Part shown: piece by piece, positions 8,999 to 16,126 of the stretch
Layout of the letters: each line of letters starts with the position of its first letter
Numbering within the stretch: the stretch's first letter is position 1
Origin: an uncultured Bacteroidales bacterium
GTDB taxonomy: Bacteria > Bacteroidota > Bacteroidia > Bacteroidales > UBA932
Length of the DNA stretch: 32,195 nucleotides
Assembly (NCBI GenBank): GCA_944326385.1
Contig: CALVDT010000052.1
Coordinates: forward strand, 1-32,195
Reading direction: 5' to 3'
Translations under genes and position numbers: made by a program
The notes under the pieces: generated by a model
Database searches by the model: none
Seen by the model: the letters and a program-made list of their open reading frames with translations, nothing else
Told to the model about the DNA's origin: nothing

Positions 8999-10260
8999 GC
9001 CTCCGTTCCGGAAAGTATGACACGTCTCAGCGCATCGAGTGCAGAGGCGGCAAAACGTTCGATATTCCTTTTTCTGTCATTATGGTAATGGAATTCCATG
9101 GTTCTGGTCTCCTTCCTTGAACTGATACCGACCCATACCTGGCCTACCGGCTTGCCTTCGGATGCTGACGGACCGGCATTCCCGGTAGTGGCGACGGAGA
9201 AATCCGAGTCTGTGATGCGCCTTACCCCTTCGGCCATGGCAGCGGCACATTCAGGACTTACAGCACCGTGCGTGTTTATTACCGACTTGGGAACTCCGAG
9301 TATGTTTTCCTTGACACTGCTGGCATATGACACTACGGAGCCGAGGAAATAAGCCGATGAGCCGGGTACGGATGTAAGCAAGGATGCTATCAGTCCGCCG
9401 GTACACGATTCCGCTGTACTTACCGTCCATCCATTAGACCGGAGCAGCCGGCCGGTCACTTCGGGAAGAGACTCCCCGGAACATGAATATATGTTGTCTC
9501 CGAGCAGACTTCTGAGCTTGGCGGTCTGTTCCTCGAAAATCTTTTCTGCATCAGGTACACCATAGACCGACATCCTCAGGGAAACGCCTTTCAGAGGATC
9601 TGGCAGATATGCAAGCCGGACACAGGAGGGGAGTCTCTCTTCCCATTCCGCAATCAGGTCTGAGAGGGCAGATTCCGCTATACCGTATGTCATGATGGTC
9701 CTGTGATGTATTTCCGACAGGCAGAATCCTTTTCTGATATCCTCCAAGACGTACGGCATCGCGCCTTCAGCCTCGAACGGGACACCGGGCAGGGAATAAA
9801 GCACTGCCTTGCGGCCAAAAGCCGTGTCCGGGAATCTGGCTACCATGACAGGGGCTGTCCCAAGCCTGTTGGGGATGACATCGCACCTGTCCGGGACATC
9901 CGCCTGCCGCAGATTGATATCCAGAACATCAAGCCCGCGGGATGAAAGTATCCTGTGGATTATTTCTGTCTGACGGCTGTCTCTGACATAACCCGTGCTG
10001 CCTGTGATATCGTACAGGACTCCCTTCGTGACATCATCCTTTGTCGGTCCGAGCCCTCCTGTCACGATCACTATCCCGTCATGTTCAAGACATCCTGCGA
10101 TTGCCCTTGCTATTTCATCCCTTTCATCGCCCACAGATATCATTTCCCGGACCCGGATCCCGGCTTTCCCGAGTTCCCTCGATATCATGGCCGAATTGGT
10201 ATCCGTTATCTGGCCGATGAGAATCTCGTCACCGATTGTGCATATGCTGGCTGTGATCAT
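8995..10260 (-). CDS. cinA: CinA family protein (nicotinamide-nucleotide amidase / ADP-ribose pyrophosphatase type)
   Basis: At 421 residues this is the full two-domain CinA. The N-terminal MoCF-biosynthesis-like domain covers about residues 1-170, starting with ICTIGDEILIGQITDTNSA and containing VTGGLGPTKDD. The C-terminal PncC domain has TAESCTGGLIASLL near residue 280, the serine being the expected nucleophile, then TGNAGP and GQVWVGI. In the characterised family the C-terminal domain deamidates nicotinamide mononucleotide, in NAD recycling, and the N-terminal domain hydrolyses ADP-ribose. It is the second gene of a pyrD-cinA operon, with its ATG overlapping the pyrD stop by four bases. 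Confidence 0.9.
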   Translation of the reverse strand: MITASICTIGDEILIGQITDTNSAMISRELGKAGIRVREMISVGDERDEIARAIAGCLEHDGIVIVTGGLGPTKDDVTKGVLYDITGSTGYVRDSRQTEIIHRILSSRGLDVLDINLRQADVPDRCDVIPNRLGTAPVMVARFPDTAFGRKAVLYSLPGVPFEAEGAMPYVLEDIRKGFCLSEIHHRTIMTYGIAESALSDLIAEWEERLPSCVRLAYLPDPLKGVSLRMSVYGVPDAEKIFEEQTAKLRSLLGDNIYSCSGESLPEVTGRLLRSNGWTVSTAESCTGGLIASLLTSVPGSSAYFLGSVVSYASSVKENILGVPKSVINTHGAVSPECAAAMAEGVRRITDSDFSVATTGNAGPSASEGKPVGQVWVGISSRKETRTMEFHYHNDRKRNIERFAASALDALRRVILSGTEA

Positions 10261-11288
10261 TTCCCGAGAATATGATTGTTGATTTTCCTGACAATGGACG
10301 GGCCTTCATAAATGAAACCGCTGTATACTTCCACAAGAGAGGCTCCGGCGTCAAGCATCTTTTTGGCGTCTTCACCTGACATTATGCCGCCGACTCCGAT
10401 TATCGGCAGCTTGCCTTTCGACTTTTCGCTGATATACCTGACAAGTTCCAGGCTTTTATTGAAAAGAGGTGCTCCCGACATGCCTCCGTTGCCGATTTCC
10501 CTGATTTTCTCTTCTGACAATGTCAGACCGTCACGTGATCTTGTAGTGTTTCCGGCCACGACGCCGTCAATACCGGACATCAGGGCATAGTCGATGATTT
10601 CGTCAAGCTGCTGGTGCGATATGTCGGGGGAGACCTTGATCAATATCGGACGGTATTCATCGAAGTACATCCGCAGGTCAAGGAGCTTGTCCACGATATC
10701 GGACAAAAAAGATACGTCCTGCAGATCCGACAGTCCGCTGACATTCGGGCAGGAGATATTTATGACGAACATGTCCACAAAGTCGTAAAGCATGGCAAAC
10801 GCCGATTCATAGTCCTTTGCGGCATCCTCGTTGATGCTTGTCGTGTTTTTGGATATGTTTCCGGCGATCAGGACTTTCGGCTTGACCCTTTTCAGCTGTT
10901 CCACGGCATTCTTGACGCCTTTGTTGTTTATGCCCATCCTGTTTATTATGGCCCGGTCTTTCACTGAGCGGAACAGGCGAGGCTTCGGGTTGCCTGGCTG
11001 CGGCTCCGGAGTCAGTGAGCCGATTTCGATGAAGCCGAATCCGAAATTCGCGAGGTCATTGTAGAATTCACCGTTCTTGTCAAGTCCGCCGGCAAGCCCG
11101 ACGGGATTCTTGAATTTCAGTCCGAAAACCTCTTTCTCCAGTTCCGGTGACTCTTTTCTGTAAATCAGCCGGACAATACTTCTCATGAAAGGAATATACC
11201 TCAGGAACCTGAGCATGGCAAAAGTCAGGTTGTGCGCTGTTTCTGGATTGAAACTGAATAAGATAGGCCGAATTATGTGCTTGTACAT
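10257..11288 (-). CDS. pyrD: Dihydroorotate dehydrogenase, class 2 (quinone-linked)
   Basis: PyrD oxidises dihydroorotate to orotate in pyrimidine synthesis and passes electrons to membrane quinone. The protein has 343 residues. The N-terminal extension of about 55 residues, with two amphipathic helices, is the membrane-associated quinone tunnel specific to class 2. FMN and substrate motifs follow: NPVGLAGGLDKNGE from 61, IEIGSLTPEPQPGNPKPR from 88, NRMGINNKG from 116, IKVSP, AGNTT and IGVGGIMSG. An oddity is Cys180 in NISCPN, where class 2 enzymes such as E. coli PyrD have the catalytic serine. Cysteine there is the class 1 base. It is first in the operon with cinA. Confidence 0.93.
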   Translation of the reverse strand: MYKHIIRPILFSFNPETAHNLTFAMLRFLRYIPFMRSIVRLIYRKESPELEKEVFGLKFKNPVGLAGGLDKNGEFYNDLANFGFGFIEIGSLTPEPQPGNPKPRLFRSVKDRAIINRMGINNKGVKNAVEQLKRVKPKVLIAGNISKNTTSINEDAAKDYESAFAMLYDFVDMFVINISCPNVSGLSDLQDVSFLSDIVDKLLDLRMYFDEYRPILIKVSPDISHQQLDEIIDYALMSGIDGVVAGNTTRSRDGLTLSEEKIREIGNGGMSGAPLFNKSLELVRYISEKSKGKLPIIGVGGIMSGEDAKKMLDAGASLVEVYSGFIYEGPSIVRKINNHILGK

Positions 11289-11311
11289 CTTGCTGAGATT
11301 TGTTTATCCGG

Positions 11312-11319
11312 CAAAGATA
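11312..11319 (-). promoter_or_regulatory. -7 promoter box for pyrD-cinA
   Basis: On the minus strand this reads TATCTTTG, an exact match to the Bacteroidota -7 consensus, placed 24 bases before the pyrD start. No clear -33 TTTG is present at the usual spacing. Confidence 0.55.
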
Positions 11320-11365
11320 GTAAACTGTCACGTAAATTTCTCATGGATTCCGCGAAGTTCCGGCT

Positions 11366-11809
11366 TTATTTCATGAATTCCTCGAATGTCCCGTCATCAT
11401 AGAATACGATGATTTTACTTGCTTTCCTCTGTTTCGGAGGAGTCTGCAGTGGAAAAAGCCCGTCCTGCCTGATTTGCTCCTGGTCGACGCCTTCATCATC
11501 CGGGTTGTCCTCCTCCTGAACCGGCTGCTCGGCTTCATCCTTGAACAGGGTAGTGTCGTCAGCATGGTTTACGGTGCTGAAAAGGGTAGTCGGAGGCATG
11601 TCCTTGTACATCCGGCCTTTTCCCGTTATCAGCCATTCGATGTTCAGTGACGGATAATTTTTGATAAGGCTGGCGAAAAATTCATATCCCGGTTTGTTCC
11701 GTCCGGATAAAATATGGGACACACTTGCCCTTGCCACCTTTATCTTGTCAGCAAAGGCCGCCTGAGTGATGTTTTCAGCTGCAAGAAACTGCTCAAGACG
11801 CTCGTTCAT
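11366..11809 (-). CDS. XRE/Cro-type transcriptional regulator
   Basis: This 147-residue protein has a helix-turn-helix at residues 1-66: MNERLEQFLAAENITQAAFA, then KIKVARASVSHILSGRNKPG and IEWLITGKGRMYKD. That is a typical HTH_3 domain, with recognition helix ARASVSHILSG. A long acidic linker rich in Asp, Glu and Gln leads to a basic/aromatic tail (ASKIIVFYDDGTFEEF) that I recall from other Bacteroidota XRE proteins. The frame is open upstream to 11854, but the ATG at 11809 begins exactly at the domain edge, and the region above it holds the repeats at 11826-11888. It is divergent from queA and probably represses itself. A toxin partner was looked for and none is adjacent. Confidence 0.85.
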   Translation of the reverse strand: MNERLEQFLAAENITQAAFADKIKVARASVSHILSGRNKPGYEFFASLIKNYPSLNIEWLITGKGRMYKDMPPTTLFSTVNHADDTTLFKDEAEQPVQEEDNPDDEGVDQEQIRQDGLFPLQTPPKQRKASKIIVFYDDGTFEEFMK

Positions 11810-11825
11810 GATTGTCAATTTTCTA

Positions 11826-11888
11826 TTTACAAATGTAATGAATATTTTGTTCACAAATGTAATTTATCGGCAATTTACAAAAGGAAAC
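11826..11888. repeat. Three direct repeats with exact 24-bp period, probable operator of the XRE gene
   Basis: TTTACAAATGTAAT begins at 11826, TTCACAAATGTAAT at 11850 and TTTACAAAAGGAAAC at 11874, each exactly 24 bases apart. The first contains the inverted repeat TTACA-AA-TGTAA. The first two also carry CAAATGTA, which on the minus strand reads TACATTTG, a -7 box match, so a bound protein would cover the promoters of the XRE gene. Binding by the XRE protein is inferred from position only. The rest of 11810-12292 is AT-rich and holds the sites listed separately, with no gene. Confidence 0.6.
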
Positions 11889-12118
11889 AGAACAGGGGAG
11901 TCGCGACTGAAACTTGAAGTCATACTTCATATTATCTATGTATATAATTGATTATACAGATGTTATATTACTATATCCTGTATTCTGCCCTGCCATGTAA
12001 GGCTTTTATGGTCGGATTTACCGTATTGTCATGCAGCATTACTTTATATAAGACATATAAAATACTGATTGCCAATTATATAGTATGGTTATATTTTTCT
12101 CATAACAAACACTTATTT

Positions 12119-12223
12119 TACTTTTGTTTACAGGTTACATAATTTAACATAGCGGTGTCTTTTTGTTGTTTTATGTTTAAAGTTGTAATTGATGTATTTA
12201 CAGACATGAATAACAAATGTAAA
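12119..12223 (+). promoter_or_regulatory. Probable queA promoter with overlapping TTTACA/TGTAAA half-sites
   Basis: TACTTTTG at 12119-12126 fits the Bacteroidota -7 consensus. It is directly followed by TTTACA at 12127-12132, then another TTTACA at 12197-12202 and ACAAATGTAAA at 12213-12223. The 10-mer ACAAATGTAA is identical to that in the first two repeats at 11826 and 11850. The shared words suggest that the divergent regulator also controls queA. The leader to the queA start would be about 160 bases. Confidence 0.45.
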
Positions 12224-12292
12224 CACAGAAACAGTTTCGCTATTTCATCGGAATTGATTAATTTCGCGGCAAAAAAAGAATTACAATTGCAA

Positions 12293-13504
12293 ATGATACC
12301 TGAAATCAGAATATCGGACTATGACTATTGTCTGCCGGATGACAGGATAGCAAAGTATCCTCTGCCGCAGCGCGATTCGTCCAAACTTCTCGAATATGCT
12401 GAAGGTTGCTTGAAAGAATTCGTTTTCAGGGATATCCCTGAGCTGATTCCGCAGGGTTCCATAATGGTGTTCAATGACACCAAGGTCGTTCCTGCGAGAC
12501 TGCATTTCCAGCGGGAGACTGGCGCCCATATCGAGATTTTCTGTCTGGAACCGGTTATGCCGGCCGAATACAGCCGGATTTTCTCCACGACTGACAGATG
12601 CCGGTGGAAATGCATAATCGGAAATGTGAAAAAATGGAAATCCGGCCTGCTGCACCTGTACAATCCCGGCAGCGATCCTTCTGTCGCGGCGCTTGACCTG
12701 AAAGCGGAACTTGTGTACAGGGACAACGAAGTATCCGTAGTGGAGCTTTCCTGGCAAGGCGCTCAGCCGTTTTCCAAAGTCCTGGAGATTTGCGGTACCG
12801 TTCCTATCCCGCCTTACTTGAACAGGGAATCAGAAGCTGTGGATTCGGAGCGGTACCAGACTCTTTATGCCAGATACAGAGGCTCGGTCGCCGCTCCTAC
12901 CGCAGGTTTGCATTTCACCGGACTCGAACTCGATGCCATCAAGGCAAAGGGCGTGGATATGGAGACAGTCTGCCTCCATGTAGGCGCAGGGACTTTCCTG
13001 CCTGTAAAATCGGATCTCATTTCCGGACACAGGATGCACAGGGAACCTTTTGTCGTGAAGAAATCCCTTATTGAAGCCCTTGCGTCGACTGACAGACAGG
13101 TTGTGGCGGTAGGGACTACATCGGTAAGGACTCTTGAATCCTTGTATTATGCAGGTGTTTCATGCCTCGAGAACGGTCATCCGGAGGACACCGGGCAGTG
13201 GACTCCTTATGAACGGGAATATCCCTACAGTACCGGAGAGGCACTTGGCGCACTTGTTTCATATCTTGACGCAAACGGACTGGACGAGCTCAGCATGGGG
13301 ACACGGATCATCATAGTCCCGGGATTCAGGTTCAGGATTGTGGATATACTTGTGACCAACTTCCATCAGCCCGAGAGCACGCTTCTGCTGCTTATATCCG
13401 CGTTCACCGACGGGGACTGGAGGACAATATATGATTATGCACTGTCGCACGGTTTCCGCTTCCTCAGCTATGGGGACAGTTCCATACTGTTCCGGAAACA
13501 TTGA
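12293..13504 (+). CDS. queA: S-adenosylmethionine:tRNA ribosyltransferase-isomerase (QueA), long form
   Basis: QueA transfers the ribosyl part of S-adenosylmethionine to preQ1 in tRNA to make epoxyqueuosine. Family motifs are DYDYCLPDDRIAKYPLPQRDSS at the N-terminus, MVFNDTKVVPARL, ICGTVPIPPYLNR, then RYQTLYAR and GSVAAPTAGLHFT. The C-terminus has TFLPVKSDLISGHRMH, VAVGTTSVRTLES and VTNFHQPESTLLLLISAF. With 403 residues it is longer than the usual 340-360, the excess lying mainly around residues 80-130 and 285-320. The frame is open up to 12155, but the ATG at 12293 starts the homologous sequence. Bacteroidota often carry such a long paralogue beside a standard queA, so it may have a shifted substrate; that point is recollection plus inference. 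Confidence 0.88.
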   Translation: MIPEIRISDYDYCLPDDRIAKYPLPQRDSSKLLEYAEGCLKEFVFRDIPELIPQGSIMVFNDTKVVPARLHFQRETGAHIEIFCLEPVMPAEYSRIFSTTDRCRWKCIIGNVKKWKSGLLHLYNPGSDPSVAALDLKAELVYRDNEVSVVELSWQGAQPFSKVLEICGTVPIPPYLNRESEAVDSERYQTLYARYRGSVAAPTAGLHFTGLELDAIKAKGVDMETVCLHVGAGTFLPVKSDLISGHRMHREPFVVKKSLIEALASTDRQVVAVGTTSVRTLESLYYAGVSCLENGHPEDTGQWTPYEREYPYSTGEALGALVSYLDANGLDELSMGTRIIIVPGFRFRIVDILVTNFHQPESTLLLLISAFTDGDWRTIYDYALSHGFRFLSYGDSSILFRKH

Positions 13505-13519
13505 TAAATTTCAAAATAC

Positions 13520-13545
13520 ATATTTGTTGCTGGCGCGCCAAATAT
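13520..13545. repeat. Inverted repeat after queA
   Basis: ATATTTG at 13520-13526 pairs with CAAATAT at 13539-13545 around a 12-base loop that contains GGCGCGC. No T-run follows, so it is not a clear intrinsic terminator. It could be a weak terminator or a binding site. Confidence 0.4.
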
Positions 13546-13573
13546 AGCTCACGTTCTACAAAGTCAAAAAAGA

Positions 13574-13606
13574 TTTGCCTTTGTTCTCGCTTAATCGCTA
13601 TATTTG
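13574..13606 (+). promoter_or_regulatory. Bacteroidota-type promoter for the acyltransferase gene
   Basis: TTTG at 13574-13577, a 21-base spacer and TATATTTG at 13599-13606 match the Bacteroidota consensus fully. The transcription start would be near 13613, 19 bases before the chosen ATG at 13632. This also argues against the upstream start at 13575 in the same frame. Confidence 0.75.
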
Positions 13607-13631
13607 GACTTGTAAAATAAACTTGACTGAT

Positions 13632-14816
13632 ATGATAGATCTTTCTGAATTCGAGAGCATCAGCCCTTATACTGATGAAGAAGCCGTAAAAGCGTTGAAC
13701 ATAGTGGCTGAAAATCCTGTTCTCATGGAGGTGTCGCAATATTTCTTCCCTGACGAATCGCCCGATTACCTGCAGAATCTGCTGAAACAGGTAAAAAGCA
13801 TCGACGATTTCCAGGTGATGGTGATGTCTAAAGTGATAGATTGGGTTCTGGAGCACACTGCGCACAATTTCTCTTACGACGGCATAGCGAATATCGACAG
13901 GGAAAGGAAATTCCTGGCATTGTCCAACCACAGGGACATCATTCTGGATCCGGCCATAACACAGCTTGTGCTTTTCAGAAACGGTATTCCTCTTACTGAA
14001 ATCGCAGTCGGAGACAACCTCATAACCAACAAGTTCATCGAGTATCTGATCCGTTCGAACAGGATGATCAAGGTGGTCCGCGGGATTTCCGCAAGGGAGC
14101 TGTATCTGTCTTCGCAGATGCTTTCAAAGTATATAAGGCTGAATATTACCGGCCAGAAAAGCTCGATATGGCTTGCACAGCGTCAGGGACGGACAAAGGA
14201 CGGTGAGGATATCACCGAGCAGGGGCTGCTGAAGATGCTCGACATGAGCGGGACAGCAGATTTCAAAAGGAACTTCGAGGAACTCAATATCATACCGCTC
14301 AGTATTTCCTACGAATACGAGCCATGCGACGTCCTGAAGGCCCGTGAACTGCTGATTTCCAGAACTTCCAAGTATGTCAAGGCTCCAGGTGAAGACTTGA
14401 ACAGCATACTGACCGGCATAAAGCAGCAGAAAGGGAATATCCATCTTAATATCGGTACACCTCTGACTTCTGAAGAGATTGAGGCCGCGTCGGAATGCGA
14501 CAAGAACGACCGCTATCAGTGGATACGTCATGCTGTCGATCTCCGAGTCATAGAGGGTTACAGACTATGGAAGACGAATTATATAGCTTATGACCTGGTC
14601 AACGGCGGCAACAAGTACAGTGAGGAATATTCGAACTACGAAGCCCAGGCATTCATAGATTATATGGAACGTCAGCTCGATACAGTTGAAAAATCACTCG
14701 ACCGCGAATCACTTCGTGAAATTTTCCTCAGGATATATTCCAATCCGGTCCTTTCCAAGGAACTTCTCGCTGAAAAACTTGAACTTCCCGGATGGAAACT
14801 CCAGTGGGGAAGATAG
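13632..14816 (+). CDS. PlsC-like 1-acyl-glycerol-phosphate acyltransferase family protein
   Basis: The protein has 394 residues and no obvious signal peptide. The acyltransferase block I appears as LSNHRDIILD at residues 97-106, though the spacing is not the standard HX4D, with aspartates at His+2 and His+6. Further blocks are VGDNLI, then a segment RMIKVVRGISARELYLSS and the IWLAQRQGRTKDG stretch, where family members hold the glycine-rich phosphate-binding block. Such proteins acylate glycerol phosphates or related lipids at the inner membrane face. It is longer than PlsC (about 240) because of an N-terminal domain of about 90 residues and a C-terminal extension. It has its own promoter and terminator. 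The exact acceptor is unknown. Confidence 0.75.
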   Translation: MIDLSEFESISPYTDEEAVKALNIVAENPVLMEVSQYFFPDESPDYLQNLLKQVKSIDDFQVMVMSKVIDWVLEHTAHNFSYDGIANIDRERKFLALSNHRDIILDPAITQLVLFRNGIPLTEIAVGDNLITNKFIEYLIRSNRMIKVVRGISARELYLSSQMLSKYIRLNITGQKSSIWLAQRQGRTKDGEDITEQGLLKMLDMSGTADFKRNFEELNIIPLSISYEYEPCDVLKARELLISRTSKYVKAPGEDLNSILTGIKQQKGNIHLNIGTPLTSEEIEAASECDKNDRYQWIRHAVDLRVIEGYRLWKTNYIAYDLVNGGNKYSEEYSNYEAQAFIDYMERQLDTVEKSLDRESLREIFLRIYSNPVLSKELLAEKLELPGWKLQWGR

Positions 14817-14845
14817 TTCCCGAATCTTGTTTTTTTATTTATACC

Positions 14846-14872
14846 GGCACCTCGAAAGGGGTGTCTTTTTTT
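14846..14872 (+). terminator. Intrinsic terminator of the acyltransferase gene
   Basis: GGCACCTC (14846-14853) pairs with GGGGTGTC (14858-14865), including two G-T pairs, around a GAAA tetraloop. Seven Ts follow at once. It lies 30 bases after the stop codon. Confidence 0.85.
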
Positions 14873-14965
14873 GTCCTTGCACACATTACTTAACATAATA
14901 TAAATTGTATGACAAAATTTGCCGGTGTTTTTTCCTGAAACAATCCTGAAGCCGTTGTAAAAAAT

Positions 14966-14997
14966 TTTCGATATGAATTTTATAGTTCTTATCTTTG
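14966..14997 (+). promoter_or_regulatory. Promoter for the small exported protein gene
   Basis: TATCTTTG at 14990-14997 is an exact -7 box. TTTC at 14966-14969, 20 bases upstream, is one base off the -33 consensus. Transcription would start near 15004, only 13 bases before the ATG at 15017. Confidence 0.6.
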
Positions 14998-15016
14998 CGG
15001 AGTTTTGTTAGACGGC

Positions 15017-15469
15017 ATGAAACCATTCCTTAAGGCAGTCATGATTGCAGCCGTATCGGCGGCTGTTTACTTTGTCTCTGCGGCATTACCGCCGGAGACA
15101 TTCTGCGGCTTGCAGAAATCCGTATCCGTCTGCGACTGCCAAGGGATTCCAGACAGCCACAGTCAGGCCAACTTTTCGGAATTCCACGGTTTCATAGCAC
15201 ATAATGCACTCAGAGGAACATCCGAGAAGATACAGACACCTGACAGACAGATTTTCTTATACAGGAATTCATCCGGAGGCTGGTCCGGCTACAATCCCGG
15301 CAATACGAAAAGACAGACACAATCAACTTGCAGACTGCCTTTTGACTCCGGTATAACTCATTCATCCCGTGCAAGATACTTCCTTCCTGCACATAATTCC
15401 AACATGCTTGACGGCGGCATGTCGTCGAATTCCGAAAGGATCCATATCCTTCATATCCTTATCATTTAG
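15017..15469 (+). CDS. Hypothetical small exported protein
   Basis: I do not recognise this 150-residue protein. Its first 25 residues, MKPFLKAVMIAAVSAAVYFV and onwards, look like a signal peptide or a single membrane anchor. The mature part is polar, with four cysteines in the first half (CGLQ, CDCQ) and one later, many Ser and Asn, and a short hydrophobic tail ending HILHILII. A TTG at 15005 is in frame, but the ATG at 15017 fits the signal sequence. It has its own promoter just upstream. Codon use is a little less regular than in its neighbours, so I cannot exclude a degraded or fortuitous frame, but the promoter and signal peptide favour a real gene. Confidence 0.55.
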   Translation: MKPFLKAVMIAAVSAAVYFVSAALPPETFCGLQKSVSVCDCQGIPDSHSQANFSEFHGFIAHNALRGTSEKIQTPDRQIFLYRNSSGGWSGYNPGNTKRQTQSTCRLPFDSGITHSSRARYFLPAHNSNMLDGGMSSNSERIHILHILII

Positions 15470-15479
15470 CCGGACCAAG

Positions 15480-15555
15480 GCAGGATGCTGCATCTGTCCT
15501 GCACATCGCTTCCGTATTTGCACTTAACGTGGATTCCGCACAGGAAATCCGCGTT
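15480..15555 (+). promoter_or_regulatory. Tandem hairpins upstream of the small membrane protein gene
   Basis: Hairpin 1 is GCAGGA (15480-15485) with TCCTGC (15497-15502). Hairpin 2 pairs AACGTGGATTCC (15526-15537) with GGAAATCCGCGTT (15543-15555), twelve pairs with one mismatch and a short loop. Neither has a T-run, so they may act as a leader structure, attenuator or RNA-stability element rather than a terminator. They lie between the stop at 15469 and the start at 15600. Confidence 0.4.
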
Positions 15556-15599
15556 GGGATATTATCAAATCTTTATAAATCAACAAAATATAATATACC

Positions 15600-16046
15600 A
15601 TGGAAAAAGAATTCAGCAGAGTACGCTCTGCACAGGATATAATCATTTCACTTATACTCGTTGCAGCTGGCGCCGTACTTGTCGCATTGCCTACGTCCGG
15701 CTCAGTCAACATTCTCGGTTTCTTCCTCATACTTGCGGGCCTTGTCCTGATTCTTGTACTGAAAACGGCCTACAGGCTCGACGGGACAAAGGAAACCTAC
15801 AGGAAATCGGAAAAATTCTTCCCGCAGAGCAAGAAGGATTCATTCACGAACGCCTTGAAGACTTCTCCGGACACTGTCGATCTCACTGAGGAAAATAAGG
15901 GCAACGGCTTGAGGTTAGACATTTTCTACAGCCATAAGACAGGCAAGGCATATTGCAGGCTTTATGAATATATACCTTACCGTTACGAGCCTTGCACTCC
16001 TTATTTCGAATATGGTGTGGACAAGGTTGCCAAACTCCTCAAATAG
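15600..16046 (+). CDS. Hypothetical two-helix inner-membrane protein
   Basis: This 148-residue protein is not one I can name. Residues 13-32 (IIISLILVAAGAVLVAL and on) and 38-56 (ILGFFLILAGLVLILVL) form two membrane helices with a short loop, so both ends should be on the same side. The soluble C-terminal part of about 90 residues is charged, then rich in Tyr and Phe, with LDIFYSHKTGKAYCRLYEYI and PYFEYGVDKVAKLLK. The ATG at 15600 begins a good membrane protein. The gene is followed by a strong bidirectional terminator at 16065-16112. Confidence 0.7.
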   Translation: MEKEFSRVRSAQDIIISLILVAAGAVLVALPTSGSVNILGFFLILAGLVLILVLKTAYRLDGTKETYRKSEKFFPQSKKDSFTNALKTSPDTVDLTEENKGNGLRLDIFYSHKTGKAYCRLYEYIPYRYEPCTPYFEYGVDKVAKLLK

Positions 16047-16064
16047 AGACAAGTATTCGATGGA

Positions 16065-16112
16065 CATATGAAAAAAGCGCCGGATTCTGAAGTCCGGCGC
16101 TTTTTTCATATG
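16065..16112. terminator. Bidirectional intrinsic terminator with 20-bp perfect stem
   Basis: Bases 16065-16084 are perfectly complementary to 16093-16112 around an 8-base loop. The core is GCGCCGGA/TCCGGCGC flanked by six As and six Ts, so it can stop transcription from both sides. It separates the small membrane protein gene (plus) from the DUF5723-like gene (minus). Confidence 0.92.
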
Positions 16113-16126
16113 GTCTCCCTCCCCTG

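Noticed and set aside
11366-11809. Antitoxin of a toxin-antitoxin pair
   Set aside because: No toxin gene is adjacent; the neighbours are pyrD and queA, both in unrelated pathways. The long C-terminal tail is that of a regulator.
12155-12292. Earlier start of queA with 46 extra residues
   Set aside because: The extra residues are not seen in QueA and span the candidate operators. The ATG at 12293 begins the family sequence.
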